A DNA stretch of 64,000 nt from Sphingopyxis sp. BSN-002 (GTDB lineage Bacteria; Pseudomonadota; Alphaproteobacteria; Sphingomonadales; Sphingomonadaceae). The translations under genes and the position numbers were made by a program. The stretch spans positions 1,612,001 to 1,676,000 of the forward strand of contig NZ_CP091804.1 of the NCBI RefSeq assembly GCF_022024275.1, given 5' to 3'. This document shows positions 11,079-19,711 of this stretch, piece by piece; the first letter of the stretch is position 1; every line of letters begins with the position of its first letter. The notes beneath the pieces were generated by a model. The model made no database searches, was not told the DNA's origin, and worked only from the letters and a program-made list of their open reading frames with translations.

Positions 11079-12611
11079 TCAGGCTCCAGCCTTCGCCTTC
11101 TCCCAATATTGATCGCGGAGCAGGCGCTTGTACAGCTTGCCGGTGTCGTGGCGCGGAAGCGCTTCGAGGAAGTCGATCCGACGGGGAATCTTGACGCCCG
11201 AAAGTTTTTCGCGGGCATAGGCGATCAGCTCATCGCGGAACGCCTCGGTCGCATCGGCCATGTCGGCGGGCTGGATCACGGCGATCACTTCTTCGCCCAT
11301 TTCCTCGTGCGGGCCCCCGACGACCGCAACGTCGGCAACCTTGGGGTGGGTGACGAGATGATTCTCGATCTCCTGCGGATAGATATTCACGCCGCCGGAG
11401 ATGATCATGAAGCTCTTGCGGTCGGTGAGATAGAGGAAGCCGTCTTCATCAACTTTGCCCACATCGCCGAGGGTCGACCAGCCCCTGGCATTGCGGCTCG
11501 ACGCCGTCTTTTCCGGATCATCATGATATTCAAAGACATTTTCGCTTTCGAAGAACACCGCGCCCTCTTCGCCCACCGGCAATTCGGTCTCATTGTCTTC
11601 GCCGACGATGTGCAACGCACCAAGGATCGGGCGACCGACGGTGCCCTTGTGCGCGAGCCAGTCCTGACTGGTCGCGAAGGTCATGCCATTGCCCTCCGAG
11701 CCGGCATAATATTCGAGCAGCACCGGCCCCCACCAGTCGATCATCGCCTGCTTGACCGGTATCGGACATGGCGCCGCGGCGTGGATCGCGCTCTTCATCG
11801 AGGTCACGTCATATTGCGCGCGGACGGCATCGGGCAGCTTCAGCATGCGCACGAAATGCGTCGGAACGAACTGCGCGCAGTTGCAACGATAGTGCTGGAT
11901 CGCCGCCAGCGCTCCCTCGGGGTCGAACTTCTTCATCAGCACCACGGTGCCGCCGAGGCGGTGGACGGTCATCGACCAGCGTAGCGGCGCTGCGTGATAG
12001 AGCGGCGCCGGGGAGAGATAGACGCTGTCGGCGTTGATCCCGAACGCCGCATTTGCCAGCAACACCAGACTGTTCGGCGCATCGATCGCTGGCTCGGCAG
12101 GCAGCGGAACCCTGACACCCTTGGGACGCCCCGTGGTCCCTGACGAATAGAGCATGTCGACGCCCGCGCGCTCGTCGGCGATGCGTTCCGCAGGCATCAT
12201 CGCCAGCTCATCCTCGATCTTCGGCCAGCCCGGAATTTCTCCGCCCATCGCATAGCGCTCGATCTGCGTCGTCAACTGCGACGCGGCGGGGGCAAGGCTA
12301 GCCGACACGACGAGGATCTTTGCACCCGAATTTTCGAGGATATAGTCGGTCTCGTCCTGCGTCAGCCGCGACGAGATGCAAACATAGCGCAGCCCGGCAC
12401 GCTGCGCGCCCCAGGTCAGCCCGTAATAATGCGGCGTGTTCTCGAGCATGAAAGCGACGACATCGTCATGCCCCAACCCGTGCGCGCGGAAGAGCTGGGC
12501 GGCACGGTTCGACGCGGCGTCAAGCTCGGCATAGCTGATCGTCTCGCCCGTCTCCGCGACGATGATTGCGGGCTTGTCGGGGTGGGTCGCGGCATAGGTC
12601 GAGGGGTGCAT
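11079..12611 (-). CDS. Acyl-CoA synthetase (class I adenylate-forming)
   Basis: 510 residues from ATG 12611 (MHPSTYAATHPDKPAIIVAE). ANL-superfamily motifs in order: P-loop YSSGTTGRPKGV, EYYAGSEGNG, hinge region GDVGKVDEDGFLYLTDRKS, SGGVNIYPQEIEN, and the catalytic C-terminal Lys in HDTGKLYKRLL. It activates a carboxylic acid as acyl-AMP then acyl-CoA; chain or ring specificity cannot be read. It heads the isomerase-crotonase operon, with the degenerate regulator gene upstream on the same strand. In-frame extension beyond 12611 is composed of shadow sequence of the regulator region and was not used. Confidence 0.93.
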   Translation of the reverse strand: MHPSTYAATHPDKPAIIVAETGETISYAELDAASNRAAQLFRAHGLGHDDVVAFMLENTPHYYGLTWGAQRAGLRYVCISSRLTQDETDYILENSGAKILVVSASLAPAASQLTTQIERYAMGGEIPGWPKIEDELAMMPAERIADERAGVDMLYSSGTTGRPKGVRVPLPAEPAIDAPNSLVLLANAAFGINADSVYLSPAPLYHAAPLRWSMTVHRLGGTVVLMKKFDPEGALAAIQHYRCNCAQFVPTHFVRMLKLPDAVRAQYDVTSMKSAIHAAAPCPIPVKQAMIDWWGPVLLEYYAGSEGNGMTFATSQDWLAHKGTVGRPILGALHIVGEDNETELPVGEEGAVFFESENVFEYHDDPEKTASSRNARGWSTLGDVGKVDEDGFLYLTDRKSFMIISGGVNIYPQEIENHLVTHPKVADVAVVGGPHEEMGEEVIAVIQPADMADATEAFRDELIAYAREKLSGVKIPRRIDFLEALPRHDTGKLYKRLLRDQYWEKAKAGA

Positions 12612-12757
12612 CGGGCGATCTCTCCAAAGGGGCTTGCTGGTTTCTTTATGTCCAAGACCCGTAGCAAACTGAAACTTTCGGTCAAGCAGGCCGGGACGAA
12701 TGAAAATATTGCGGTCAAGAAGCGTCAAATCGCCGGACAGGATCGGCGATGTCGCGG

Positions 12758-13471
12758 TCAATCCGGGTGCGAGAAGAGCGCATAGCCGAGCCCCTTCATC
12801 GTGCGCAGCATCGGCCACGCGAAGCCGCGGTCGATCTTGGCGCGCAGCCGCGACATATGCACTTCGACCCGATTGGTGCCGGGATCGAAATCGATCCGCC
12901 ATACCGCTTTCAGCAAAGCGGCCCGCGAGACCGGGCGTCCGGGAACGCGCGCGAGATTGGCGAGCAGGTCGAACTCGCGGAGCGGCATCCGGATCAGTCG
13001 TCCGGCGCGCTCGACACGGCGATCGATCAGGTCGATGCGCAGTTCGCCCTCGCCCAACTGCCCCGCCGCAATCCGGCTTCGCCGAAGCAGGCCGGTTATG
13101 CGTGCGAGCAATTCGGGAAGATTGTCCGTCCAGCCGACAGCATCGTCGGCGCCGCCATTCAGGGCGCTCATCCGGTCGTCCGGCGAATCGCGATCCGAAA
13201 AGACGAGCAGTGGCCGCCGCGCCGCGACCGTCCGGATGAGCCGGACGAATTCGACCGGGTCCTGCCATTCATTAAAGGGATTGATCGCGACCAGATCGAA
13301 ACAGCAGTCCAGCCACGGACGCAGTCCCGCAATCGGCGGCGGCAGAATCCGTATCTCATAGCCTGCCGCTACGGCGGCGGTCCCAAGCGCCTCCGCCCGT
13401 GCAGCTGTGCTGTGATAGACCGCAACGAGCGGGCCCCTTTCGCTTTCCCCCCGGCAGTTCGACGGCCTCAT
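12758..13471 (-). CDS. OmpR-type regulator with a degenerate receiver domain
   Basis: 237 residues from ATG 13471; ATG 13486 is an alternative adding five residues. The C-terminal ~100 residues are an OmpR/PhoB winged helix (RMPLREFDLLANLARVPGRP, FDPGTNRVEVHMSRLRAKID, RTMKGLGYALF). The N-terminal half keeps the receiver fold outline (FDLVAINPF, LLVFSDRDSP, GGADDAVGW), but the phosphoacceptor position is Asn64, the acidic pair near the start reads YH, and the switch Lys is missing. It should therefore not be controlled by ordinary aspartate phosphorylation. No sensor kinase is adjacent. It lies between two acyl-CoA ligase genes, 146 bases ahead of one and divergent from the other, and may regulate them. 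Confidence 0.87.
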   Translation of the reverse strand: MRPSNCRGESERGPLVAVYHSTAARAEALGTAAVAAGYEIRILPPPIAGLRPWLDCCFDLVAINPFNEWQDPVEFVRLIRTVAARRPLLVFSDRDSPDDRMSALNGGADDAVGWTDNLPELLARITGLLRRSRIAAGQLGEGELRIDLIDRRVERAGRLIRMPLREFDLLANLARVPGRPVSRAALLKAVWRIDFDPGTNRVEVHMSRLRAKIDRGFAWPMLRTMKGLGYALFSHPD

Positions 13472-13558
13472 CGCGTTCCAGTCCATCGCCCGTGCTTGCC
13501 CGCAATTGTCGTTTCGGTCGGCATTGCACCACACAGTTCCTGTGCTAACCCGGTGGCC

Positions 13559-15091
13559 ATGACCAGTGACAAGATGCTCGACAGCGACTTCGCGACCCTG
13601 CCCGATCTCGTCCGTGCCTTCGCGGCCGAGCGCCCCAACGACATAGCCGCGGCCGACCCGGTCCGGCGGCTGAGCTGGTCCGAACTGGACGCAACGATGG
13701 ACCGCATTGCCGCGCGGTTACAGGCCGACGGTTTCGTCAAGGGCGACAGGACGGCGATCGCCGGACTGAACAGCGTCGAGCAGATGGCGACGATCCTCGC
13801 CACGCTCCGGGCCGGAGGAGTCGCGGGGTTGATCACCAACAGCGCGACCGGCGAACAGATGGCTGCGATGATCGCCGATACGGGCGCGCGGCACCTGTTC
13901 CTCGATGCTGCGGCCGCGGCCAGCCTCGAGGGTCAGCACGTCACCGCAACCGACCGCATTGCGATGGATGGCAGCGATGCCGGCACGCCGCTGGACGCGT
14001 GGATGGCGCCAGCGGATGCAAAGCCCGAACCCGTCGCGATCGATCCGCTCGACGGCTTCAACATCATCTATTCGTCGGGCACGACGGGGACCCCGAAGGG
14101 CATCGTCCACAGCCACGCGATGCGGTGGCAGCATATCCAGCGCGGCAAGCCCGCCTATGGCCCCGCTGCGGTGACGGTCCTGTCGACCCCGCTCTATTCG
14201 AACACGACGATGGCAAGCTTTCTGCCGACGGTCGGGTCGGGCGGGCAGGTTGTGCTGATGAAGAAATTCGACGCGCGCGGGTTCCTCGAACTCGCCGAAC
14301 GCGAACGCGCGACGAACACGATGCTCGTTCCGGTGCAATATCGCCGGATCATGGCGCTCGAAGACTTCGAGCGGTTCGACCTGTCGAGCTTCGTCGTCAA
14401 ATATTGCACCTCGGCGCCCTTTCCGGCGACGCTGAAGGCCGACGTCCTGAAGCGCTGGCCGGGCGGTCTCGTCGAAATCTATGGCATGACCGAAGGCGGC
14501 GCGGCGTTCATCCTCGAGGCGCATCAATTCCCCGACAAGCTGCACACCGTCGGCAAGCCCGCGCCGGGACATGAGGCGAAGGTGATCGACGAGGACGGCA
14601 ACGAGCTGCCGCAGGGATCGGTTGGCGAAGTCGTCGGACGCTCGCCGGCGATGATGACAGGCTATAACAACCGTCCCGACGCGACCAAGGCGATGCACTG
14701 GTACGATACCGAAGGAAATCTCTTCTACCGCCACGGCGATATCGGCCGGATCGACGAGGACGGCTTCCTGACGCTGATGGACCGCGCCAAGGACATGATC
14801 ATCTCGGGCGGGTTCAACATCTTTCCGAGCGACCTCGAAGGCATCCTGCTTGCCGACGAACGCGTCGTCGAGGCAGCGGTCGTCGGGATGCCGAGCGAGG
14901 AATGGGGCGAGACCCCGGTCGCGTTCGTCGTGCTGAAACCCGGCGCCGATGCGGAGAGCGTGCGCGCCGATTGCAATGCGAAGGTCGGCAAGACGCAGCG
15001 CCTGAGCGCGATCACGGTGGTCGACGAATTGCCGCGCAGCGCGATCGGCAAGGTGCTGAAGCGCGAATTGAGGGATGCTTACGCGGGGTGA
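13559..15091 (+). CDS. Class I adenylate-forming acyl-CoA ligase
   Basis: 510 residues from ATG 13559 (MTSDKMLDSDFATLPDLVRA); the upstream open frame is antisense to the regulator and was excluded. ANL motifs: IIYSSGTTGTPKGIVHSH, EIYGMTEGGAAF, GDIGRIDEDGFLTLMDRAKD, SGGFNIFPSDLEG and the catalytic Lys in SAIGKVLKREL. It is the same length as the neighbouring minus-strand synthetase but clearly divergent, so not a recent duplicate. Its start region faces the regulator gene across 87 bases, a natural divergent promoter. Likely substrate is an aromatic or branched acid; this is inference from the locus. Confidence 0.93.
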   Translation: MTSDKMLDSDFATLPDLVRAFAAERPNDIAAADPVRRLSWSELDATMDRIAARLQADGFVKGDRTAIAGLNSVEQMATILATLRAGGVAGLITNSATGEQMAAMIADTGARHLFLDAAAAASLEGQHVTATDRIAMDGSDAGTPLDAWMAPADAKPEPVAIDPLDGFNIIYSSGTTGTPKGIVHSHAMRWQHIQRGKPAYGPAAVTVLSTPLYSNTTMASFLPTVGSGGQVVLMKKFDARGFLELAERERATNTMLVPVQYRRIMALEDFERFDLSSFVVKYCTSAPFPATLKADVLKRWPGGLVEIYGMTEGGAAFILEAHQFPDKLHTVGKPAPGHEAKVIDEDGNELPQGSVGEVVGRSPAMMTGYNNRPDATKAMHWYDTEGNLFYRHGDIGRIDEDGFLTLMDRAKDMIISGGFNIFPSDLEGILLADERVVEAAVVGMPSEEWGETPVAFVVLKPGADAESVRADCNAKVGKTQRLSAITVVDELPRSAIGKVLKRELRDAYAG

Positions 15092-15131
15092 AGGGCGGCT
15101 TCCGACCGATTGCGGACCTAGCTGGTGTGTA

Positions 15132-15192
15132 CCCCGGCGAAAGCCGGGGCCCAGTTGCGCCACCCCATGATGGGTCCCGGCTTTCGCCGGGG
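15132..15192. repeat. Palindromic intergenic repeat (REP-like)
   Basis: Two inverted arms, CCCCGGCGAAAGCCGGGG at 15132-15149 and CCCGGCTTTCGCCGGGG at 15176-15192, can fold separately or pair with each other. This is the common sphingomonad REP type. It lies in the 430-base non-coding gap 15092-15521, which holds three repeat blocks and no gene I can support. Confidence 0.85.
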
Positions 15193-15220
15193 ATCACATG
15201 GGTTGGCGGCTCTCCTCTAC

Positions 15221-15307
15221 CGTCACCCCGGACTTGATCCGGGGCCTGCCTTGTCTTTCGACGTTGCGCAAAAGAAGGCGGATCCCGGGTCAAGCCCGGG
15301 ATGACGA
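15221..15307. repeat. Palindromic intergenic repeat, second type
   Basis: A REP-type element bounded by GTCACCCCGGACTTGATCC and GGTCAAGCCCGGGATGAC. The arms are complementary (CCCCGGACTTGATCCGGGG is itself a palindrome) and end in GTCA/TGAC as in related elements at 18166, 59819 and 62501. Confidence 0.85.
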
Positions 15308-15335
15308 AGGTTTGGAAACGACCGGTTGTGTACGT

Positions 15336-15493
15336 TCTTCTCCCCTCCCGCTTGCGGGAGGGGTCGGGGGTGGGCAGCGACGTTGCGATCAACCCACCCC
15401 GCTGCGGCTAGCCAGCAAGCTGGCAAGCCTCACTGCCCCTCCCGCAAGCGGGAGGGGACACCAGCTCGCTCCTGCAACGGCCGCTCTCCACCC
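15336..15493. repeat. 158-bp composite repeat, copy 1
   Basis: Contains a perfect hairpin CCCTCCCGCTTGCGGGAGGG, a G-rich stretch, a central arm pair GCCAGCAAGCTGGC, and a second copy of the CCTCCCGCAAGCGGGAGG hairpin. It is nearly identical, with one mismatch that I can see, to 33205-33362, and a shortened degenerate copy is at 60670-60789. No ORF is carried, so it would need a transposase in trans (RAYT-type) if mobile. Confidence 0.88.
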
Positions 15494-15521
15494 AAAGCCG
15501 ATCATCCGACGGCAACGCGCT

Positions 15522-16040
15522 TCAGATAAGCCCCGCCGCCTGAATCGCCGCGAGCGCGTTGTCGAGGCGCTCGTTGCCGTCGCCCTCGACCCACGCCCAG
15601 CGGAGTTTGCGGCGTTCGAGTTCGCCGATCGCGACGTCCATGAACTGGCGCCGCGCAAGGTCGCTGCCGAACAGGCGGGTGCCGTCTTCCTGCCAGGGCA
15701 AATCCATCGCGGGGACGAGATAGAGATCGGCGGGTTTGTCCCACAGATCGATTTCGGGGAGGCGGCGGCCGAGCAGCATGATCGCCCATGCCTGCGTCAT
15801 CAGCGGGTCGGTGTCCGATACGAGCCAGTCGGGATCCTGCGCGAGCGCCGCCTCGGTCGCAGCGATATGGCCATCGAAGATCGCGAGCAGGTCGACCTCG
15901 TCGAGATCGGTGCCGTTCGCCTCGCAATAGGTCCGCCCATACTCGGGCACGACCAGCGCGCCGAGCTTGAACGCGAGCCGCGGCGCAAGCGTCGACTTGC
16001 CGGTGCTTTCGGCGCCGTGGAGACAGATGTGCCGCGTCAT
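15522..16040 (-). CDS. NadR-type nicotinamide riboside kinase-like ATPase
   Basis: 172 residues from ATG 16040. P-loop GAESTGKSTLAPRLA lies at the start and VVPEYGRTYCEANG follows, both matching the ribosylnicotinamide kinase half of NadR; the adenylyltransferase and DNA-binding halves are absent. Expected reaction: nicotinamide riboside plus ATP to NMN. The neighbour pnuC encodes the matching permease and the two overlap by four bases, which strongly supports NAD salvage. Later segments (LVSDTDPLMTQAWAIMLLG and LYLVPAMDLPWQEDG) fit the kinase core. Confidence 0.88.
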   Translation of the reverse strand: MTRHICLHGAESTGKSTLAPRLAFKLGALVVPEYGRTYCEANGTDLDEVDLLAIFDGHIAATEAALAQDPDWLVSDTDPLMTQAWAIMLLGRRLPEIDLWDKPADLYLVPAMDLPWQEDGTRLFGSDLARRQFMDVAIGELERRKLRWAWVEGDGNERLDNALAAIQAAGLI

Positions 16041-16606
16041 GCGGGCGCCGTACCAGCCGCGGCGGCGCGGCGCCACTGGATCAGCCCGTCGACCGAGAGA
16101 CCGAGCAGCAGCACATAGACTATGCTTGTCGCATAGAGCCCGCGCCAGGCGAAGAGCGGCACCGCGATCAGATCGACAAGAATCCACAGCCACCAGCTTT
16201 CGACCCGGCGGCGCGCGAGGAGCCATTGCGCGGTGATGCTGAGCATCGCGATCGCGCCGTCGATCCATGGCGCGACGGCATCGGTGAAGCGGTGCATCGC
16301 CGCGCTCCAGATCACCCACGCGATGACTGTCACCACACCCCAGATCGCGCGGGCGCGCTGCGTCATCCACCCCACGGGTATCCCACTATCGTCGCGGGCG
16401 CGAAGCCACGCCGCCCAGCCATAGAGGTTGAGCACGAAGAAAAAGCCCTGGAGCAGCATGTCGCTGTACAGCTTCGCCTCGAAGAAAACGAAGGCGTAGA
16501 GCGTCACCGCCGCGAGCGCGAAGGGATAGTTCCACACGCTGCGCAGCGCGACGAGCGCGACATTGGTCAGGACCAGCGCGGCGGCCAGCCACTCGAGTTC
16601 GCTCAT
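16037..16606 (-). CDS. pnuC: Nicotinamide riboside transporter PnuC
   Basis: 189 residues from ATG 16606 (MSELEWLAAALVLTNVALVA), with about seven hydrophobic segments. PnuC family signatures are WNYPFALAAVTLYAFVFFEA, YSDMLLQGFFFVLNLYGWAAW and WWLWILVDLIAVPLFAWRGL. It is an inner-membrane facilitator for nicotinamide riboside; uptake is driven by phosphorylation in the cytoplasm by the kinase encoded next. Starts within the crtB stop (four-base overlap) and ends over the kinase start, so the three are translationally linked. Confidence 0.93.
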   Translation of the reverse strand: MSELEWLAAALVLTNVALVALRSVWNYPFALAAVTLYAFVFFEAKLYSDMLLQGFFFVLNLYGWAAWLRARDDSGIPVGWMTQRARAIWGVVTVIAWVIWSAAMHRFTDAVAPWIDGAIAMLSITAQWLLARRRVESWWLWILVDLIAVPLFAWRGLYATSIVYVLLLGLSVDGLIQWRRAAAAGTAPA

Positions 16607-17565
16607 GCGGGTGCCTCTTCGACCCGGCGCCGCGTCCAGAGGCCGTCGCGGCTGATCCGCCGCTGCGGCGGGCGGCGGAGGACCGACCAGCCCGCGCGCG
16701 CGACCCAGCCGAGCTTGGCAAAGAGACTCGACCCGGCGCGATGATCCCACGCATGATTGCCGCGCGCGCGCACTTCGCGCGCAATGTCGCCATAGATGCC
16801 GGCCGCGGCGAGGACCGCCCAGCGGCTGCGCGGCGGCAGCTTGCGGGCGCCCCAGCGCGCCGACGCCTCATATTCCTCGGCCATTTCGGCGAGCCATTTC
16901 GCCATCACCGCGAGCCGCGAGCGATAGGCGGGGTGCATATGCTGACCCGGCGGGATATCGAGTTCGACCATCCATTCGACCGGCAGATAGCAGCGGTCGG
17001 CAGCGGCATCCTCGGCGACGTCGCGCGCGATGTTCGAGAGCTGAAAGGCGATGCCGAGGTCCGAGGCGCGGTCGAGCGTCGTCTCGTCCTTCGGGTCGAT
17101 CCCCATGACGAGCGCCATCGCGACGCCGACGGCGCCCGCGACATGATAGGAATAGCGCAACAGGTCGGCCTCGCTGCGCGGACGCCAGTCCTTTGCGTCG
17201 AGCTCGAAGCCCGCGACGATGTCGTCGATCACGGCGCGCGGGATCGCGATCTCGGTCAGCAGAAAGCCGAGCGCGTCGAATGCGGGTTCGCCGGTGGGCT
17301 CACCGGCAAAGGCGCGCCCGGTCTGCGCGCGGATATGCGCGACCGCCGCCGCCGGATCGTGGCCGGGTTTCATCACACCGCCATGATCCTGTCCGTCGGT
17401 CAGGTCGTCGGCAGCGCGGCACCAGGCGTAGAGCAGCCAAACGCGTTCGCGGGTGATCCGGTCGAACAGCTGGCTCGCGAGCGCAAAGCTTTTCGATCCG
17501 CGCGCGATGCTGTCGTGCGCGAAACCGTGGAGGGCATGTGCGTCATAGGCCCCCGCCCCCGTCAT
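16603..17565 (-). CDS. crtB: Phytoene synthase CrtB
   Basis: 320 residues from ATG 17565. Head-to-head prenyl synthase joining two geranylgeranyl-PP into phytoene. Both Asp-rich metal motifs are present: AWCRAADDLTD and LSNIARDVAEDAAADRCYLP. The N-terminus (FAHDSIARGSKSFALASQLF) is the normal substrate-entry helix. A much longer in-frame extension is only a shadow of the LOG gene. It overlaps the LOG stop by one base (TAATG) and pnuC by four, an odd set of partners for a carotenoid gene. Supplies phytoene to CrtI, encoded just upstream. Confidence 0.95.
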   Translation of the reverse strand: MTGAGAYDAHALHGFAHDSIARGSKSFALASQLFDRITRERVWLLYAWCRAADDLTDGQDHGGVMKPGHDPAAAVAHIRAQTGRAFAGEPTGEPAFDALGFLLTEIAIPRAVIDDIVAGFELDAKDWRPRSEADLLRYSYHVAGAVGVAMALVMGIDPKDETTLDRASDLGIAFQLSNIARDVAEDAAADRCYLPVEWMVELDIPPGQHMHPAYRSRLAVMAKWLAEMAEEYEASARWGARKLPPRSRWAVLAAAGIYGDIAREVRARGNHAWDHRAGSSLFAKLGWVARAGWSVLRRPPQRRISRDGLWTRRRVEEAPA

Positions 17566-18146
17566 TACAGATTTTCGGCCTTCATCGCGAAGATCGTCTT
17601 GTGCGGTTCGTAGGTCGCCATCTTGTCGAGCAGCTCGTCGAGCCCGGCGTCGACGATCATGATCCCGGCGTGCGCCGGGCGGATGAAGCCGACCTCGACC
17701 ATCTTGCGGTTGAAGGCGATCAGCTCGTTGTAGAAGCCCGCGGCGTTGAGCAGACCGACGGGCTTGCTGTGATAGCCAAGTTGCGCCCAGCTGATCGCTT
17801 CCCACAATTCGTCCATCGTGCCGACGCCGCCCGGAATGGTGAGGAAGCCGTCCGAGAGGTCGGTGAACATCTTCTTGCGCTCGTGCATACCCGAAACAAC
17901 GTGCAGTTCGGTGCAGCCGCGGTGCGCGACCTCGGCGCCGACGAGCGCTTCGGGAATGATGCCGATGACTTCGCCGCCGGCTTCGAGCGCGCTGTCGGCG
18001 ACTGCGCCCATCAGCCCGAGGCGGCCGCCGCCATAGACGACGCCGATGCCCCGCTGGGCGAGCGTCCGGCCGACGTGGCGCGCGGTTTCGATATAGATCG
18101 GATCTTCGGGGGTCGCGGACCCGCAATAGACGGCAAGGCGTTTCAT
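17565..18146 (-). CDS. LOG family protein (nucleoside monophosphate phosphoribohydrolase)
   Basis: 193 residues. LOG/TIGR00730 hallmarks: VYGGGRLGLMGAVADSALEAGG, then PGGVGTMDELWEAISWAQLGYHSKPVGLLN. This group was long misannotated as lysine decarboxylase; it cleaves the N-glycosidic bond of AMP or cytokinin riboside monophosphates. It lies between the crtYI pair and crtB and is coupled by a one-base overlap to crtB. Whether it matters to carotenoids is unknown; many proteobacteria carry LOG alone. Confidence 0.93.
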   Translation of the reverse strand: MKRLAVYCGSATPEDPIYIETARHVGRTLAQRGIGVVYGGGRLGLMGAVADSALEAGGEVIGIIPEALVGAEVAHRGCTELHVVSGMHERKKMFTDLSDGFLTIPGGVGTMDELWEAISWAQLGYHSKPVGLLNAAGFYNELIAFNRKMVEVGFIRPAHAGIMIVDAGLDELLDKMATYEPHKTIFAMKAENL

Positions 18147-18165
18147 CTGGTCACTCTATCATATT

Positions 18166-18221
18166 CGTCACCCCCGCGAAGGCGGGGGTCCAGCTGGATT
18201 CCCGCCTTCGCGGGAATGACG
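18166..18221. repeat. REP-like palindromic repeat
   Basis: GTCACCCCCGCGAAGGCGGG followed by GGATTCCCGCCTTCGCGGGA and ATGACG: two hairpin arms facing each other with GTCA/TGAC ends. It separates crtI from the LOG-crtB chain and may attenuate read-through. Confidence 0.9.
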
Positions 18222-18235
18222 GGAAAGTAAAGGGG

Positions 18236-19711
18236 CTATCCGCTTTCCAGCATCAGCGCCGCCGTTGCCTTCGCGCTACCGACGACGCCGGGAATGCCAG
18301 CGCCCGGATGCGTACCGGCCCCGACGAAATAGAGATTTTCGATCTTGTCGTCGCGATTGTGCGCACGGAACCAGGCGCTTTGCCAGAGTAAGGGCTCAAG
18401 GCTGAACGCGCTGCCGAGATGCGCCGACAGGTCGCGGCCGAAATCTTGCGGCGTGTAGTGGAAGCGGGTGACGAGGTTGGCGCGGAGGCCCGGCGCGACG
18501 CGGCGCTCGACCTCGTCGAGGATCGCGTCGGCGAAACGGGTGCCGAAAGCGCCGTCCCAGTCGGGCTGCGACTTGCCGAGGTGCGCGACCGGGGCGAGCG
18601 CATAAAAGGTCGAATGCCCCGGCGGCGCCATGCCCGGATCGGTGATGCTGGGGTGGTGGAGGTAGAGCGAGAAATCCTCCGGCACCGTGCCGCCGTAGAT
18701 ATCACTTAGAAGCCCCTTGTAGCGCGGGCCGAAGAGGATGCTGTGGTGCGCGATGTCGGGATAGTCGCCCTTGACGCCGAAGTGGACGACGAAGAGCGAG
18801 GGCGACCAGCGCTTGCGTGCGAGGCTCTTCGCCACCTTGGCCCCGCGCGGATGATCGAGCAGATCCTTGTAGCTGTGCATCAGGTCGCTGTTGCAGGCGA
18901 CCATGTCGGCATCGGCGTGCCAGCCGCTTTGCGTCGTCACCGCGGTTGCCCGATCCTCCATGGTGTGGATCGAGGTCACGGGATCGGCGAGGCGCAGTTC
19001 GCCGCCCAGCCGCTCGAACAGCCGTACCATGCCCGACACCAGCGCATTGGTCCCGCCGCGCGCGAACCAGACGCCGCCGTCTTTCTCGATCGTGTGGATC
19101 AGCGCGTAGATGCTGCTCGTGGTCATCGGATTGCCGCCGACGAGCAGCGTGTGGAACGACAGTGCCTGCCGCAGCCGCTCGTCCTGCACATAGGAGGAGA
19201 CGATCGAATAGACGCTGCGCCACGCCTGATATTTCATCAGCGCGGGCGCCGCTTTGATCATCGAGACGAAATCGAGGAAAGCAACCGCGCCGAGCTTCAC
19301 ATAACCCTGCTCGTAAACGCCCTTCGAATAATCGAGGAAGCGGTCGTAGCCCGCGACGTCGGCGGGGTTGAGCTTGGCGATTTCGGCGCGGAGCGCGGCC
19401 TCGTCGTTCGAATAGTCGAAGGTCGAACCGTCGGGCCAGTCGAGGCGGTAGAAGGGCATCACCGGGACGAGTTCGACGTCGACGGCCATATCCTGCCCGC
19501 TCAGCGCCCAGAGCTCGTGCAGGCACGGCGGGTCGGTGATCACCGTCGGCCCGGCGTCGAAGGTGAAGCCGTCCTTCTGCCAATGATAGGCCCGCCCGCC
19601 GGGCTTGTCGCGCGCCTCGACGATCGTCGTCGCGACCCCCGCCGACTGCAACCGGATCGCGAGCGCCAGCCCGCCGAAGCCCGCGCCGATGACGATCGCG
19701 CGCCTGCTCAT
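18236..19711 (-). CDS. crtI: Phytoene desaturase CrtI
   Basis: 491 residues. FAD-dependent, desaturating phytoene stepwise to lycopene (or neurosporene). Dinucleotide fold at the N-terminus (AIVIGAGFGGLALAIRLQSAG) and the CrtI pattern KPGGRAYHWQKDGFTFDAGP; the bacterial CrtI C-terminal signature NLYFVGAGTHPGAGIPGVVGSA is intact. It starts four bases inside the crtY stop (ATGA), so crtY-crtI form a coupled pair, separated from crtB by the LOG gene and a REP. Confidence 0.97.
   Translation of the reverse strand: MSRRAIVIGAGFGGLALAIRLQSAGVATTIVEARDKPGGRAYHWQKDGFTFDAGPTVITDPPCLHELWALSGQDMAVDVELVPVMPFYRLDWPDGSTFDYSNDEAALRAEIAKLNPADVAGYDRFLDYSKGVYEQGYVKLGAVAFLDFVSMIKAAPALMKYQAWRSVYSIVSSYVQDERLRQALSFHTLLVGGNPMTTSSIYALIHTIEKDGGVWFARGGTNALVSGMVRLFERLGGELRLADPVTSIHTMEDRATAVTTQSGWHADADMVACNSDLMHSYKDLLDHPRGAKVAKSLARKRWSPSLFVVHFGVKGDYPDIAHHSILFGPRYKGLLSDIYGGTVPEDFSLYLHHPSITDPGMAPPGHSTFYALAPVAHLGKSQPDWDGAFGTRFADAILDEVERRVAPGLRANLVTRFHYTPQDFGRDLSAHLGSAFSLEPLLWQSAWFRAHNRDDKIENLYFVGAGTHPGAGIPGVVGSAKATAALMLESG

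Noticed and set aside
15092..15521. CRISPR array in the repeat-rich gap
   Set aside because: The repeats are of different types, palindromic, and not regularly spaced with unique spacers.
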